This document shows positions 8,946 through 15,964 of a stretch of 21,074 bases of DNA, in pieces. The notes under the pieces were generated by a model. That model saw nothing but the letters and a program-made list of their open reading frames with translations, was not told where the DNA came from and did no database searches. The position numbers were made by a program, and so were the translations under genes. The stretch comes from JASLPR01 sp964496475. GTDB lineage: Bacteria > Chloroflexota > UBA11872 > VXNJ01. The DNA is taken from assembly GCA_964496475.1 (NCBI GenBank), contig CAZBZS010000040.1, positions 1-21,074 of the forward strand, given 5' to 3'. Position 1 is the first letter of the stretch, and each line of letters begins with the position of its first letter.

Positions 8946-9896
8946 ATGGCGGTCGAGACGCAGACGGAGGATGTGAAACCAGTACTGGAAATAACTGGCC
9001 TGGAAAAGCGTTTTGGCGACGTGACGGCGCTGGCCGGTTTGGACTTGCAGGTGTTCCCGGGCGAAGTGTATGGATTGCTAGGTCCGAACGGGGCGGGGAA
9101 GTCGACCCTTATCGGAGCGGTACTGGGATTGGTGAGGCCGAACGCGGGGTCGATAGAGGTGTTTGGGATGGACGCACGGCATCATCGGTCGGAGATTCTG
9201 CGGAGGACGGGGGCGATTATTGAGAGCCCGGCTTTCTATCCGTACTTGGGAGGTAGGGACAACCTGAAGGTGGTGGCGAGGACCATTGGGGATGTGCCGA
9301 AGGGGCGGATCGACGAGATGTTGGAACTGGTGGGGCTGAGGGGTAGGGGGAAAGACAAGGCCAAGACGTATTCGACGGGGATGAAGCAGCGGCTGGGACT
9401 GGCGAGCGTATTGCTGGGCGACCCGGACCTAGTGATTCTGGACGAGCCGACGAGCGGGCTGGACCCGGCGGGAGCGGTGGAGTTTCGAAAATTGATCCGG
9501 TCGGTGGTGACAGACCAGGGAAACACGGTGTTCGTATCGAGTCACCTCCTGATGGAAGTGGAGCAGATGTGTGACCGGGTGGGAATCGTGAAGCTCGGAG
9601 AGACGGTGGCGGAGGGGCGGTTGGAGGACCTGCTGCAGAAAGGGAGTGCGGTGGCGTTTCGGGTGGACGATGTGGAGCGGGCGCTTGGATTGATGAAGGA
9701 GAAGGGATTGCAGGCTGGGAGCGACGATGGGGATGGGATGGTGTGGGCGGAAATCAGCCAAGATGATGCCGGGTTGCTGAATGCGGCGCTGGTGGGTGCA
9801 GGGGTGGAGGTTTCGCTGATTGGGGAGCGCCGATCGGACCTGGAATCGTTTTTTCTGGAAGTGACGGGGGATAGGGAGGTGCGGGGAAGTGATTAG
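8946..9896 (+). CDS. ABC transporter ATP-binding protein (BcrA-like)
   Basis: A 316-residue ABC ATPase. Walker A is GPNGAGKST (46-54), the signature is STGMKQ (143-148), Walker B is LVILDEP with Glu167, and the switch is His200 in SSHLLMEVEQ. The Q-loop position carries Glu93 (IIESPAFYPYL) instead of Gln, a known feature of the BcrA/NatA-like subgroup that exports peptide antibiotics or related compounds. The C-terminal region ends in SDLESFFLEVTG, as in other ABC-2 exporter ATPases. AAGGAG at 8929-8934 is 11 nt before the ATG, and a second AAGGA abuts the ATG directly. It overlaps the following permease gene by 8 bp, so the two form one unit. Confidence 0.93.
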   Translation: MAVETQTEDVKPVLEITGLEKRFGDVTALAGLDLQVFPGEVYGLLGPNGAGKSTLIGAVLGLVRPNAGSIEVFGMDARHHRSEILRRTGAIIESPAFYPYLGGRDNLKVVARTIGDVPKGRIDEMLELVGLRGRGKDKAKTYSTGMKQRLGLASVLLGDPDLVILDEPTSGLDPAGAVEFRKLIRSVVTDQGNTVFVSSHLLMEVEQMCDRVGIVKLGETVAEGRLEDLLQKGSAVAFRVDDVERALGLMKEKGLQAGSDDGDGMVWAEISQDDAGLLNAALVGAGVEVSLIGERRSDLESFFLEVTGDREVRGSD

Positions 9897-10782
9897 CCTG
9901 ATATCGGCGGAGATGTTGAAGATTCGCAAGCGTCGGGCGACGTGGATCATGTTCGGGATTCTGCTGGCGTTCGCGGCGTTCTTCCTGATGGCGATCAGGC
10001 CGATCATCGCGGCGGATGACGGTAAGGCATCGGTGCAGTACTTGGCGGCGAATCTGGTGATGCGCTTCCCGATGGGGTTCGGGATACTGGTGCGGCTGGT
10101 TGCGGAGCTGGGCCAGTTCATTTTGATCGTGTTCGCGGGGCTGGTGGTGGGTTCGGAATACGGCTGGGGAACGGTGCGACAGGTGATGGCCCGGGGGGCG
10201 TCGCGGAATCGTTATCTGATAGCGAAGCTGTCGGCGATCCTGTTGTCAATCGTGATCGGGATGATACTAGCGCTGATCATCGGGGGAGGATTCATCGTGG
10301 TCGGCGACGTGCTGGTAGACAGCCTCGATCCGGACTTTCCGGCGGGCTTCGCCGGTGACCTGACAGGAGACACCCTGCGCACGCTTGGGGTGCTGGTGGT
10401 GTTCGCAGCGCTGGCGTTCTGCATCGCGATATTGACTCGCTCGGCGGCGGGGGGGTTGGGTCTGGGGTTGGGATGGGTGTTCGTGGAGTATATGTGCACC
10501 GGCATATTCTCTCTTTTCGGTGGGGTCTGGCGGGACATATCGGGCTACTTTTTGACGAATTTATCCAATGGAGTGATGGCGGCCAATCATCTGGACGTGG
10601 GACGGTTTTTTGGTGGTGGTGGGGGAGCTGGAGAGGGTGGAGGTCCCGGAGATGGGGGAGGGCCGCCGGTTTTCGATGTAGAACCGCTGACCGCGGGATT
10701 ACTGCTGGCGCTCTATGTGGTGGTGCTGGTGGCGATTTCGGTGTGGGTGTTCAATCGGAGGGATATCACGGCAGCGGGGTAG
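9889..10782 (+). CDS. ABC-2 family transporter permease with a glycine-rich loop
   Basis: A 297-residue membrane subunit with about six hydrophobic segments, starting LISAEMLKIRKRRATWIMFGILLAF, the pattern of BcrB-like/ABC2_membrane permeases. LVVGSEYGWGTVRQVMARGASR (about 84-105) is the usual cytoplasmic coupling region. Between the fifth and last membrane segments, about residues 240-262, is a Gly-rich stretch (FFGGGGGAGEGGGPG and on), unusual for the family and probably a flexible loop. The start is GTG at 9889, inside the end of the ATPase gene, which implies translational coupling. It works with the upstream ATPase as an exporter of unknown cargo. It converges on the DUF72 gene with 21 bp between them. 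Confidence 0.88.
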   Translation: MISLISAEMLKIRKRRATWIMFGILLAFAAFFLMAIRPIIAADDGKASVQYLAANLVMRFPMGFGILVRLVAELGQFILIVFAGLVVGSEYGWGTVRQVMARGASRNRYLIAKLSAILLSIVIGMILALIIGGGFIVVGDVLVDSLDPDFPAGFAGDLTGDTLRTLGVLVVFAALAFCIAILTRSAAGGLGLGLGWVFVEYMCTGIFSLFGGVWRDISGYFLTNLSNGVMAANHLDVGRFFGGGGGAGEGGGPGDGGGPPVFDVEPLTAGLLLALYVVVLVAISVWVFNRRDITAAG

Positions 10783-10803
10783 GGCCGAGTTGATGTGGGC
10801 TGG

Positions 10804-11664
10804 TTAGAGATCGAGTGCGGGCTGGTGGGGGGTGGTGCGGATGGGGAGGGACGTGTTGAAACGGTGGTTGAGGTGGTGGGCGGAGTTGACGGCGTTGGCG
10901 GAGGCGCCGTTGTTGTGCCAGATGACGTGGGCGACTTCGGCGGCGTCGGAGATGGAATCGACCAGGTTGCCGAGGTCCTCCCAGTCCTCCTCGGTGTAGA
11001 AGTAGTCCTCGCGGGCACGGTGACGCTCGCGGGTTTCTTTGCCCGTGAGCGGGCCGAGTCGGTCGCGACCCATGAAGCGAAAGTAGGCGAGGGCGGTATT
11101 GGTGACGACGGGGACGGTGGGGAGGAGGCCGGTGACATCGGCGCGGGGCTCGTCGACGATGACGTTGATGAAGTCGAGGTCGCGCCAGCGGCTCAGGGTC
11201 TGGTCGCAATGGTCGGAATCGAACCAACACGGGTGGCGGACTTCGATGGCGATGAGGTCGCCGGCGAGCTCGTGGCGGACGGTGTCGAAGAGGACGTCGG
11301 CGCGTTTGCCGGGTCGAAACCAGGGTGGGAACTGGAATAGCCAGGCGCCGAATTTGCCGGCGGCGCGGAGGGGAGTGATGGCATAATTCTGCATGCGGAG
11401 CAGCTCCTCGACGGGCCGTCCCCGCGGGTCTTTGCCCTGGCCGGTGATGGCCTTGTAGATCTTGACGTTCATCAGGAAGCCGTCGGGCGTGTCGTCAATC
11501 CATTTCTCGAAATTGCGGACGGGCTGGAGGGAGTGGAAGGAGGAGTTGACCTCGACGAGGGGGAGGTGGCCGGCGTAGACACGGAGCTGGTCGCGTTTGG
11601 CCAGTCCGGGTGGATAGAGGCCGGGCTGATCGGACCAGGCGGCGGTGCCGGAGAGAACTTTCAT
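10804..11664 (-). CDS. DUF72 family protein (YecE-like)
   Basis: A 286-residue DUF72 protein, a TIM-barrel family of unknown biochemical role. Diagnostic stretches are LSGTAAWSDQ at the N-terminus, VEVNSSFHSLQPVRNFEKW, GFLMNVKIYKAITG, FQFPPWF, AIEVRHPCWF and YFRFMGRD, followed by a C-terminal VIWHNNGASA (normally VYFNN-h-g-A). Length is close to the family norm. I start at the ATG at 11664; the frame runs 18 codons further up but that part does not resemble DUF72. No clear Shine-Dalgarno is visible, so translation may depend on the upstream peroxiredoxin gene, which ends 38 bp before this ATG on the same strand. Co-occurrence with a selenoprotein peroxiredoxin is the only clue to function. 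Confidence 0.88.
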   Translation of the reverse strand: MKVLSGTAAWSDQPGLYPPGLAKRDQLRVYAGHLPLVEVNSSFHSLQPVRNFEKWIDDTPDGFLMNVKIYKAITGQGKDPRGRPVEELLRMQNYAITPLRAAGKFGAWLFQFPPWFRPGKRADVLFDTVRHELAGDLIAIEVRHPCWFDSDHCDQTLSRWRDLDFINVIVDEPRADVTGLLPTVPVVTNTALAYFRFMGRDRLGPLTGKETRERHRAREDYFYTEEDWEDLGNLVDSISDAAEVAHVIWHNNGASANAVNSAHHLNHRFNTSLPIRTTPHQPALDL

Positions 11665-11702
11665 TGGTTTATTCGGGGTGGACTTATCCGGGATGCGGGC
11701 GG

Positions 11703-12173
11703 CTATAGGCCCTCGCAATCAGCGCCGAGTTCTTCGAGGAGTTCGCGGTAGCCGGGCATTTCGCGGGGCTTGACGCTGGGGTTGTGGTAAAGAATTTCGC
11801 CGTTCTGGCTGATGGCGAAGGTCTGCCGAGTGGCGCCACGCCGGAGCTTGTTGAGGACGCCGTAGGCCCTGGAGACGGATTTGTCCTCGTCGGCGACCAG
11901 TGGAAACGGTAGGTCAAGGCTTTCGGCGAAACGGGTCTGGGTGTCGAGGTCGTCGGTGCTGAGGCCGACGACCTGGATTCCGGCACTCTCGAACCGAGAG
12001 TAGAGCTCCCCAAAGGTCTGGAGCTCGACGGTTCAGCCACCGGTAAAGGCTTTGGGGAAGAAGGCGAGGACGACAGGGCCGTTCTGGAGCAGGTCGGAGA
12101 GAGCGAGAGGATTGGGTCCGGTGGCGGGGGCGGTGAAGTCGGGGGCGGTGTCGCCGGTGCTGGGGCTGGCCAT
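11703..12173 (-). CDS. Selenocysteine-containing peroxiredoxin (AhpE/PrxQ-like), in-frame TGA
   Basis: Read through one internal TGA, this is a complete 156-residue AhpC/TSA-fold peroxiredoxin: GDTAPDFTAP (7-16), LAFFPKAFTGG then TGA as residue 47, TVELQTF, VVGLSTDD, FPLVADED, AYGV, and GATRQTFAI with the conserved Arg116. The family motif is P-x-x-F-T-x-x-C; the TGA replaces exactly the peroxidatic Cys, so residue 47 is read as selenocysteine. Both sides are in the same frame with no other stop until TAG at 11703-11705. No Cys follows at +5 as in typical PrxQ; the only Cys is Cys153 near the C-terminus, so resolution is by that residue or by an outside thiol. The ATG at 12173 has GAGGA about 9 nt upstream. 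The role is reduction of H2O2 or organic hydroperoxides. It would need SelA, SelB, SelD and tRNA-Sec encoded elsewhere. Confidence 0.85.
12003..12026 (-). promoter_or_regulatory. Candidate bacterial SECIS stem-loop
   Basis: On the mRNA strand, 6 nt after the UGA, GAGCTCC and GGAGCTC form a perfect 7-bp stem around the 10-nt loop AGACCTTTGG. The second loop base is G, as the bacterial SECIS consensus requires near the loop start. The loop begins 14 nt after the UGA, at the near edge of the usual distance range. The two extra CC/GG pairs inside the loop could shrink it to UUU. It lies within the codons for residues 50-57, as bacterial SECIS elements do. Confidence 0.65.
12033..12035 (-). other. 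In-frame TGA read as selenocysteine (residue 47)
   Basis: The TGA lies between Gly46 and Thr48 of the peroxiredoxin, at the peroxidatic cysteine position. TGA ends several neighbouring genes (for example at 2472, 4315 and 13239), so it is not reassigned genome-wide; recoding here must be context-dependent. Confidence 0.82.
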
Positions 12174-12256
12174 CTGGGGTGATCCTCGCTGTGTGAATGA
12201 GGGGTATGTCAATGATGGTAGCGGAGCGCCGGGTGGGATTCGAGTGGTAGTCCAGT

Positions 12257-12284
12257 TTGATCGAGCGGAGTGATCGAATATGCT
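12257..12284 (+). promoter_or_regulatory. Candidate sigma70-type promoter with direct repeat
   Basis: TTGATC (12257-12262) and TATGCT (12279-12284) are separated by 16 bp, each matching 4 of 6 consensus bases. The expected start of transcription leaves a leader of about 27 nt before the GTG at 12318, with AGAGG in it. The heptamer TGATCGA occurs twice, at 12258-12264 and 12271-12277, inside this promoter, and might be a regulator site. Both elements are moderate matches only. Confidence 0.3.
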
Positions 12285-12317
12285 CTGGCTTCGGATTCAG
12301 CAGACAGAGGCTTTTTG

Positions 12318-13241
12318 GTGAGATACGTAACGGTGCCGGGAGTGCCGCGGCCGGTGTCGAAATTGACGCTGGGTTCGATGATCCTGCCGAAGCTGACCCA
12401 GAGTGAGGTGGACGGGATGCTGGAGGCGTGGGTGGAGGGTGGGGGGACGATGGTGGATACGGCGCGCGTCTACGAGGGTGGGGAGTCCGAGAAGATGCTG
12501 GGGGCATGGCTGCGGTCGGGGAACCGGGGGCGGCTTATGATTCTGGGTAAGGGGTGCCATCATGACGAAAACGGGCACCGGGTGACGGCGGAGACGCTGC
12601 GGCTGGACGTGGAGCAGAGCCTGGAGGCGCTGGGGACGGATCACATGGAACTCTACCTGTTGCATCGTGACGACGCGGCGGTGCCGGTGGGGGAGGTAGT
12701 GGACTGGTTGCACGAACAGCGGGAGGCGGGGACTATCGGCGCGTTTGGGGGATCGAATTGGGCGGTGGAGCGGGTGCGGGCGGCTAACGAGTATGCGGCC
12801 GGGAGAGGCATCGACGGGTTCGCGGCGACCAGCAACTATTTCGGGCTGGCGACGGCGAACGAGAACATGTGGCCGGGGGTGGTGCTGATGAGCGAGGCGG
12901 ACAAGGAGTGGTTCGTGGAGTCGGGGACGGTGAATTTTGCCTGGTCGTCGCTGGGTCGAGGATACTTCGCGGGGAAGGCAGAGGGGCCGGAGGCGGATGC
13001 GGACGTGGCCCGGGTGTACGTGAATGAGGCGAACGCGGGGCGGCGGACGCGGGCGGAGGAACTGGGGAAGAAGAAGGGGTTGAGCGGGGTGCAGATCGCG
13101 GGAGCGTATGCGATCAATCAACCGTTCGCGGGGATTGCGCTCGTGGGAGCGGCGAGCATCGAGGAGGTGCGGGCTTCGACGGAGGCGGCGGACATCAAGT
13201 TGACGGAGGCGGAGGTGCGCTGGTTGGAGACGGGGGAGTGA
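12318..13241 (+). CDS. Aldo/keto reductase (first of a tandem pair)
   Basis: A 307-residue aldo/keto reductase with the full catalytic tetrad: Asp47 and Tyr52 (MVDTARVYEG), Lys78 (LGKGCHH) and His116 (YLLHRDD). Its relatives reduce carbonyls with NADPH or act on sugars and glycosides. I choose GTG at 12318 over GTG at 12270 because AGAGG lies 7 nt upstream of it, the candidate promoter would fall inside the longer version, and the resulting N-terminus RYVTVPGV matches KYVDIPGV at the start of the next gene. The stop and the next start share GTGA (13238-13241), so translation is coupled. It is divergent from the selenoprotein peroxiredoxin gene with 144 bp between them. Confidence 0.9.
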   Translation: MRYVTVPGVPRPVSKLTLGSMILPKLTQSEVDGMLEAWVEGGGTMVDTARVYEGGESEKMLGAWLRSGNRGRLMILGKGCHHDENGHRVTAETLRLDVEQSLEALGTDHMELYLLHRDDAAVPVGEVVDWLHEQREAGTIGAFGGSNWAVERVRAANEYAAGRGIDGFAATSNYFGLATANENMWPGVVLMSEADKEWFVESGTVNFAWSSLGRGYFAGKAEGPEADADVARVYVNEANAGRRTRAEELGKKKGLSGVQIAGAYAINQPFAGIALVGAASIEEVRASTEAADIKLTEAEVRWLETGE

Positions 13242-14194
13242 AGTACGTTGACATCCCGGGGGTGAAGACGGGGGTGTCGCAGATGGTGATGGGGGCGGAG
13301 GACTTTTACATCTCGGATGAGAGTTTCCGGCATATGTTGCTGGATCAGTGGCTGGACCGGGGCGGGAACGCGATCGACACGGGGCGGATATACGGGATGA
13401 AGGACGGGGAGCCGCAGAGTGAGCGGGTTCTGGGACGGTGGATGAAAACACGGGGCAACCGGGAGGAAGTGGTGGTGGTGACGAAGTGCTGCCATCCGTG
13501 GCCGGACGCGCCGAAGAGGGTGACGGCGGAGGCGATGGTGGCGGATGTGGAGGGGAGCCTGGAGGCGCTGCAGACGGATCATATCGACATTTTGCTGATG
13601 CATCGGGACGACCCGGAGGTGCCGGTGGGGGAGGTGATGGACTGGCTGAACGAGCACAAAGAGGCGGGTCGGGTGCATGCGTTCGGTGCGTCGAACTGGA
13701 GTCTGGAGAGGTACGAAGCGGCGAATGACTGGGCGGAGACGAACGGGAAGACGGGGTTTTCGCTGGTGAGCAATTATGCGGGGCTGGCGGANNNNNNNNN
13801 NGCGGAGATGGGGACGCCTCTGTGGCCGGGCTGCCGGAGCATCGATGGGGAATGGGCGGGGTGGCTGCGGGAGAGTGGGGTGGCGAACCTGTCGTGGGCG
13901 GGGGTGTCGCACGGGTTTTTCAGCGGCCGGTTCAGCGCGGAGAAGCGGGATCAGGAGGACATGGTGGAGGCGTTTTACGCTGAGGAGAATTGGGAGCGGC
14001 TGGAGCGGGCGCGGAAATACGGCGAGAAGCGCGGGTGGTCGGCAACACGGGTGGCACTGGTCTGGGCGCTGAATCGGGACTTCAAGGCGCTGGCGGCGTT
14101 CTGGGTGGGAAATTTTGATGAGTTTCGGGAAGGGATGGCGATGGCGGAGGTGGAGATGAGCGCGCAGGACGTGACGTGGTTGCGGGACGGGTAG
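13238..14194 (+). CDS. Aldo/keto reductase (second of a tandem pair; contains assembly gap)
   Basis: A paralogue of the preceding gene, about 318 residues, with Asp47 and Tyr52 (AIDTGRIYG), Lys83 (VTKCCHP) and His122 (LMHRDDPEVPVGEVMDW). The two proteins align from the first residue, sharing RDD..VPVGEV-DWL, the SNW and SNY-GLA stretches, and a WPG motif. Ten Ns interrupt the gene at 13792-13801, after SNYAGLA; the frame continues correctly on the far side, so the real gap is likely 10 bases or another length equal to 1 modulo 3. Start is GTG at 13238, overlapping the previous stop. The spacing from SNY-GLA to WPG is longer here (about 11 residues versus 6), which may be real or a gap artefact. 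Substrate unknown. Confidence 0.87.
   Translation: MKYVDIPGVKTGVSQMVMGAEDFYISDESFRHMLLDQWLDRGGNAIDTGRIYGMKDGEPQSERVLGRWMKTRGNREEVVVVTKCCHPWPDAPKRVTAEAMVADVEGSLEALQTDHIDILLMHRDDPEVPVGEVMDWLNEHKEAGRVHAFGASNWSLERYEAANDWAETNGKTGFSLVSNYAGLAXXXXAEMGTPLWPGCRSIDGEWAGWLRESGVANLSWAGVSHGFFSGRFSAEKRDQEDMVEAFYAEENWERLERARKYGEKRGWSATRVALVWALNRDFKALAAFWVGNFDEFREGMAMAEVEMSAQDVTWLRDG
13792..13801. other. Assembly gap (10 Ns)
   Basis: Ten unresolved bases within the second tandem aldo/keto reductase gene. The reading frame is kept across it. True length and sequence are unknown. Confidence 0.98.
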
Positions 14195-14216
14195 CGGGCC
14201 GGGCGGGACTGAGGGG

Positions 14217-14978
14217 TCAGTGGAGGTCGGGTCCGACGGCGGTGAGGCCGCCGTCGACGAATATGACCTCGCCGTTGACGTAGGCGGAGTCAGGGGACGC
14301 GAGGAAGTAGGCGGCTCCGGCGATGTCGTCCACGGTGCCGACGCGACGGCTGGGAATGGAGCGGATCATGCGGTCCTGATCGAGGCCGACTCGGTCGTAA
14401 CGCTCGACGTAGATGGCGCCGGGAGCGATGACGTTGGTGGTGATTCCGGAGCCGGCAAGCTCGGTGACGAGGGCGCGGGTGAATTCGTTGATGCCGCCTT
14501 TGGTGGAGCCGTAGAGGGTGTGATTCTCGAAGTGGATGCGGCTGTGGACGGAGCTGATGTTGATGATGCGCCCGTACCCGCGCTGCTGCATGTGGGGAAT
14601 GGCGGCGAGGCAGGTAACAAACATGGACTTGAGGTTGATGTTGAAGACGTCGTCCCAGTCCTGCTCGGTGCATTCCAGGAAGGGTTTGGTCATGGTGTAG
14701 CCGGCGTTGTTGACGAGGATGTCAAGGCGGCCGTGCTCGGATATGGCGGTTTCCACGATGGCGCGGGCGCTGCTGGCCTGACGGAAGTCGAGTTTGAGGG
14801 GGATGGCGCCGCCGCCGCTGGTGGTTATTTCGTCGGCGAGCTTTTCGCAGCCTTCAAAGCTGTTGTAAGCGCAGATGACGACGGAGGCGCCTTCGGCGGC
14901 GAGGCGGCGGGCGATGCCGACGCCAATGCCGGTGCCGGCGCCGGTGATGGCGGCTACCTGACCGTCGAGGGCTCCCAT
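14217..14978 (-). CDS. SDR family oxidoreductase
   Basis: A 253-residue classical short-chain dehydrogenase/reductase. Cofactor motif is TGAGTGIG (12-19), followed by LDILVNNAG (86-93), Asn114, catalytic Ser143 (NISSVHS), and Tyr156/Lys160 (YGSTK). The end, GEVIFVDGG, is the standard SDR C-terminus. Such enzymes oxidise alcohols or reduce ketones with NAD(P)H, for instance on sugars or 3-oxoacyl groups. I start at ATG 14978 (ALDGQVAAITGAG), with an AAGGCGG-like site about 10 nt upstream; the frame extends 40 codons further but that part does not resemble the family. Convergent with the tandem aldo/keto reductases and divergent from the next SDR. Substrate unknown. Confidence 0.92.
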   Translation of the reverse strand: MGALDGQVAAITGAGTGIGVGIARRLAAEGASVVICAYNSFEGCEKLADEITTSGGGAIPLKLDFRQASSARAIVETAISEHGRLDILVNNAGYTMTKPFLECTEQDWDDVFNINLKSMFVTCLAAIPHMQQRGYGRIINISSVHSRIHFENHTLYGSTKGGINEFTRALVTELAGSGITTNVIAPGAIYVERYDRVGLDQDRMIRSIPSRRVGTVDDIAGAAYFLASPDSAYVNGEVIFVDGGLTAVGPDLH

Positions 14979-15115
14979 GATTTCTGCCGCCTTGAATTGG
15001 AGAAAGTTTTCCGAGTGGGGCTCTGAGTTTAGCGCTCGGGTGGGGGGAGTGCACTCAGTCCGGTGGATGCTAGGGTTTGCAGCGAGAATCATAAGCAAGA
15101 TAAATAGGGGGCGCG

Positions 15116-15964
15116 ATGGGACTAGACGGAAAGGTGGCGATCGTCACGGGGGCGGCGCAGGCGATCGGGTACGCGACAGCATGGGAGCTGGCGCTGGCGG
15201 GAGCGGCGGTGACGGTGGCGGACATACAGACGGAACCGGCCGAGGCGGCGGCGGCGGCGATGCGGGCGGATGGGCGGAGCGCGCTTTTCGTGGAAACGGA
15301 CGTGGCCGACTCGGAGCAACTGGAACGGATGGTGGCGGCGACGGTGGCGGAGTTCGGGAGGGTGGACATCCTGGTGAACAACGCGGCGGACACGGGGATG
15401 AGGGGATCGGTGGCGGATGAGACGGCGGAAAGATGGGATAAGGGACTGGCGGTGAATGTGCGGGGGGTGGCGCTGGGGATGAAACTGGCGGTGGCGGAAA
15501 TGAGGCAGGTGGGGGGTGGGGCTATCGTGACTATCGCTTCGGTGCATGGATTCCTAGCGTCGGAACGATACGCGATCTACGACGCTTCCAAGCATGCGGT
15601 GATCGGACTGACGCGGCAAGCGGCGATCGACCTGGGGCCGGAGAACATCAGGGTGAACGCCATCTGCCCGGGCTTCATCATGTCGAAGCAGAGGGAGAAG
15701 GCGTGGCTGGCGGATGCGGAAGGAGGGGCGATATCGGAAGCGATGTACCCGCTGCGGCGGGTGGGGAGACCGCACGACATCGCGGCGGTGGTGCGATTCC
15801 TGGTGTCGGACGATGCGGCGTTCGTGACGGGAGTGGCGCTGCCGGTGGATGGGGGGATATCGGTGCAGCTGGCGGACTCGGTCACCCGGCCGGTGCTGGC
15901 GGCGGCGCGGTCGGCGGACAGGGATGGGGAGCTGAACACGCCGGCGCTGCGGGAGTATCCCTAG
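15116..15964 (+). CDS. SDR family oxidoreductase with altered cofactor motif and extended C-terminus
   Basis: A 282-residue classical SDR: VDILVNNAA (83-91), Asn114, Ser142 (TIASVHG), Tyr155/Lys159 (YDASK), and LPVDGGIS near the C-terminus. The glycine motif reads TGAAQAIG (11-18), with Ala16 where the second Gly is usual. After VDGG there is an extra tail of about 30 residues ending in ALREYP, not seen in the neighbouring SDR. An AGGGGG site sits 4-9 nt before the ATG. The 137-bp region to the divergent SDR gene contains TTGCAG (15077) and GATAAA (15099) with 16-bp spacing, a weak promoter candidate. The stop shares CTAG (15961-15964) with the opposing rimO stop. Substrate unknown. Confidence 0.9.
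   Translation: MGLDGKVAIVTGAAQAIGYATAWELALAGAAVTVADIQTEPAEAAAAAMRADGRSALFVETDVADSEQLERMVAATVAEFGRVDILVNNAADTGMRGSVADETAERWDKGLAVNVRGVALGMKLAVAEMRQVGGGAIVTIASVHGFLASERYAIYDASKHAVIGLTRQAAIDLGPENIRVNAICPGFIMSKQREKAWLADAEGGAISEAMYPLRRVGRPHDIAAVVRFLVSDDAAFVTGVALPVDGGISVQLADSVTRPVLAAARSADRDGELNTPALREYP

Noticed and set aside
10610..10670. G-rich run as a tandem repeat or mobile element trace
   Set aside because: The units are irregular and it is in frame within a permease gene; it encodes a Gly-rich loop and has no repeat period.
11684..12040. A 118-residue open frame on the - strand over the peroxiredoxin locus
   Set aside because: It is out of frame with the peroxiredoxin, is Ser/Pro-rich low-complexity sequence, and has no family signature. 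The frame with the internal TGA matches a real family along its whole length.
11703..12173. Peroxiredoxin as a pseudogene or a genome with TGA reassigned to Trp
   Set aside because: A random nonsense mutation would rarely hit exactly the catalytic Cys with everything else intact. TGA ends many genes here and Trp is written TGG, so global reassignment does not fit; a Trp at the peroxidatic site would also be inactive.
12207..12212. TTGACA on the - strand upstream of the peroxiredoxin as its -35 box
   Set aside because: No convincing -10 lies 16-18 bp downstream, and the implied transcript start would fall almost at the start codon.
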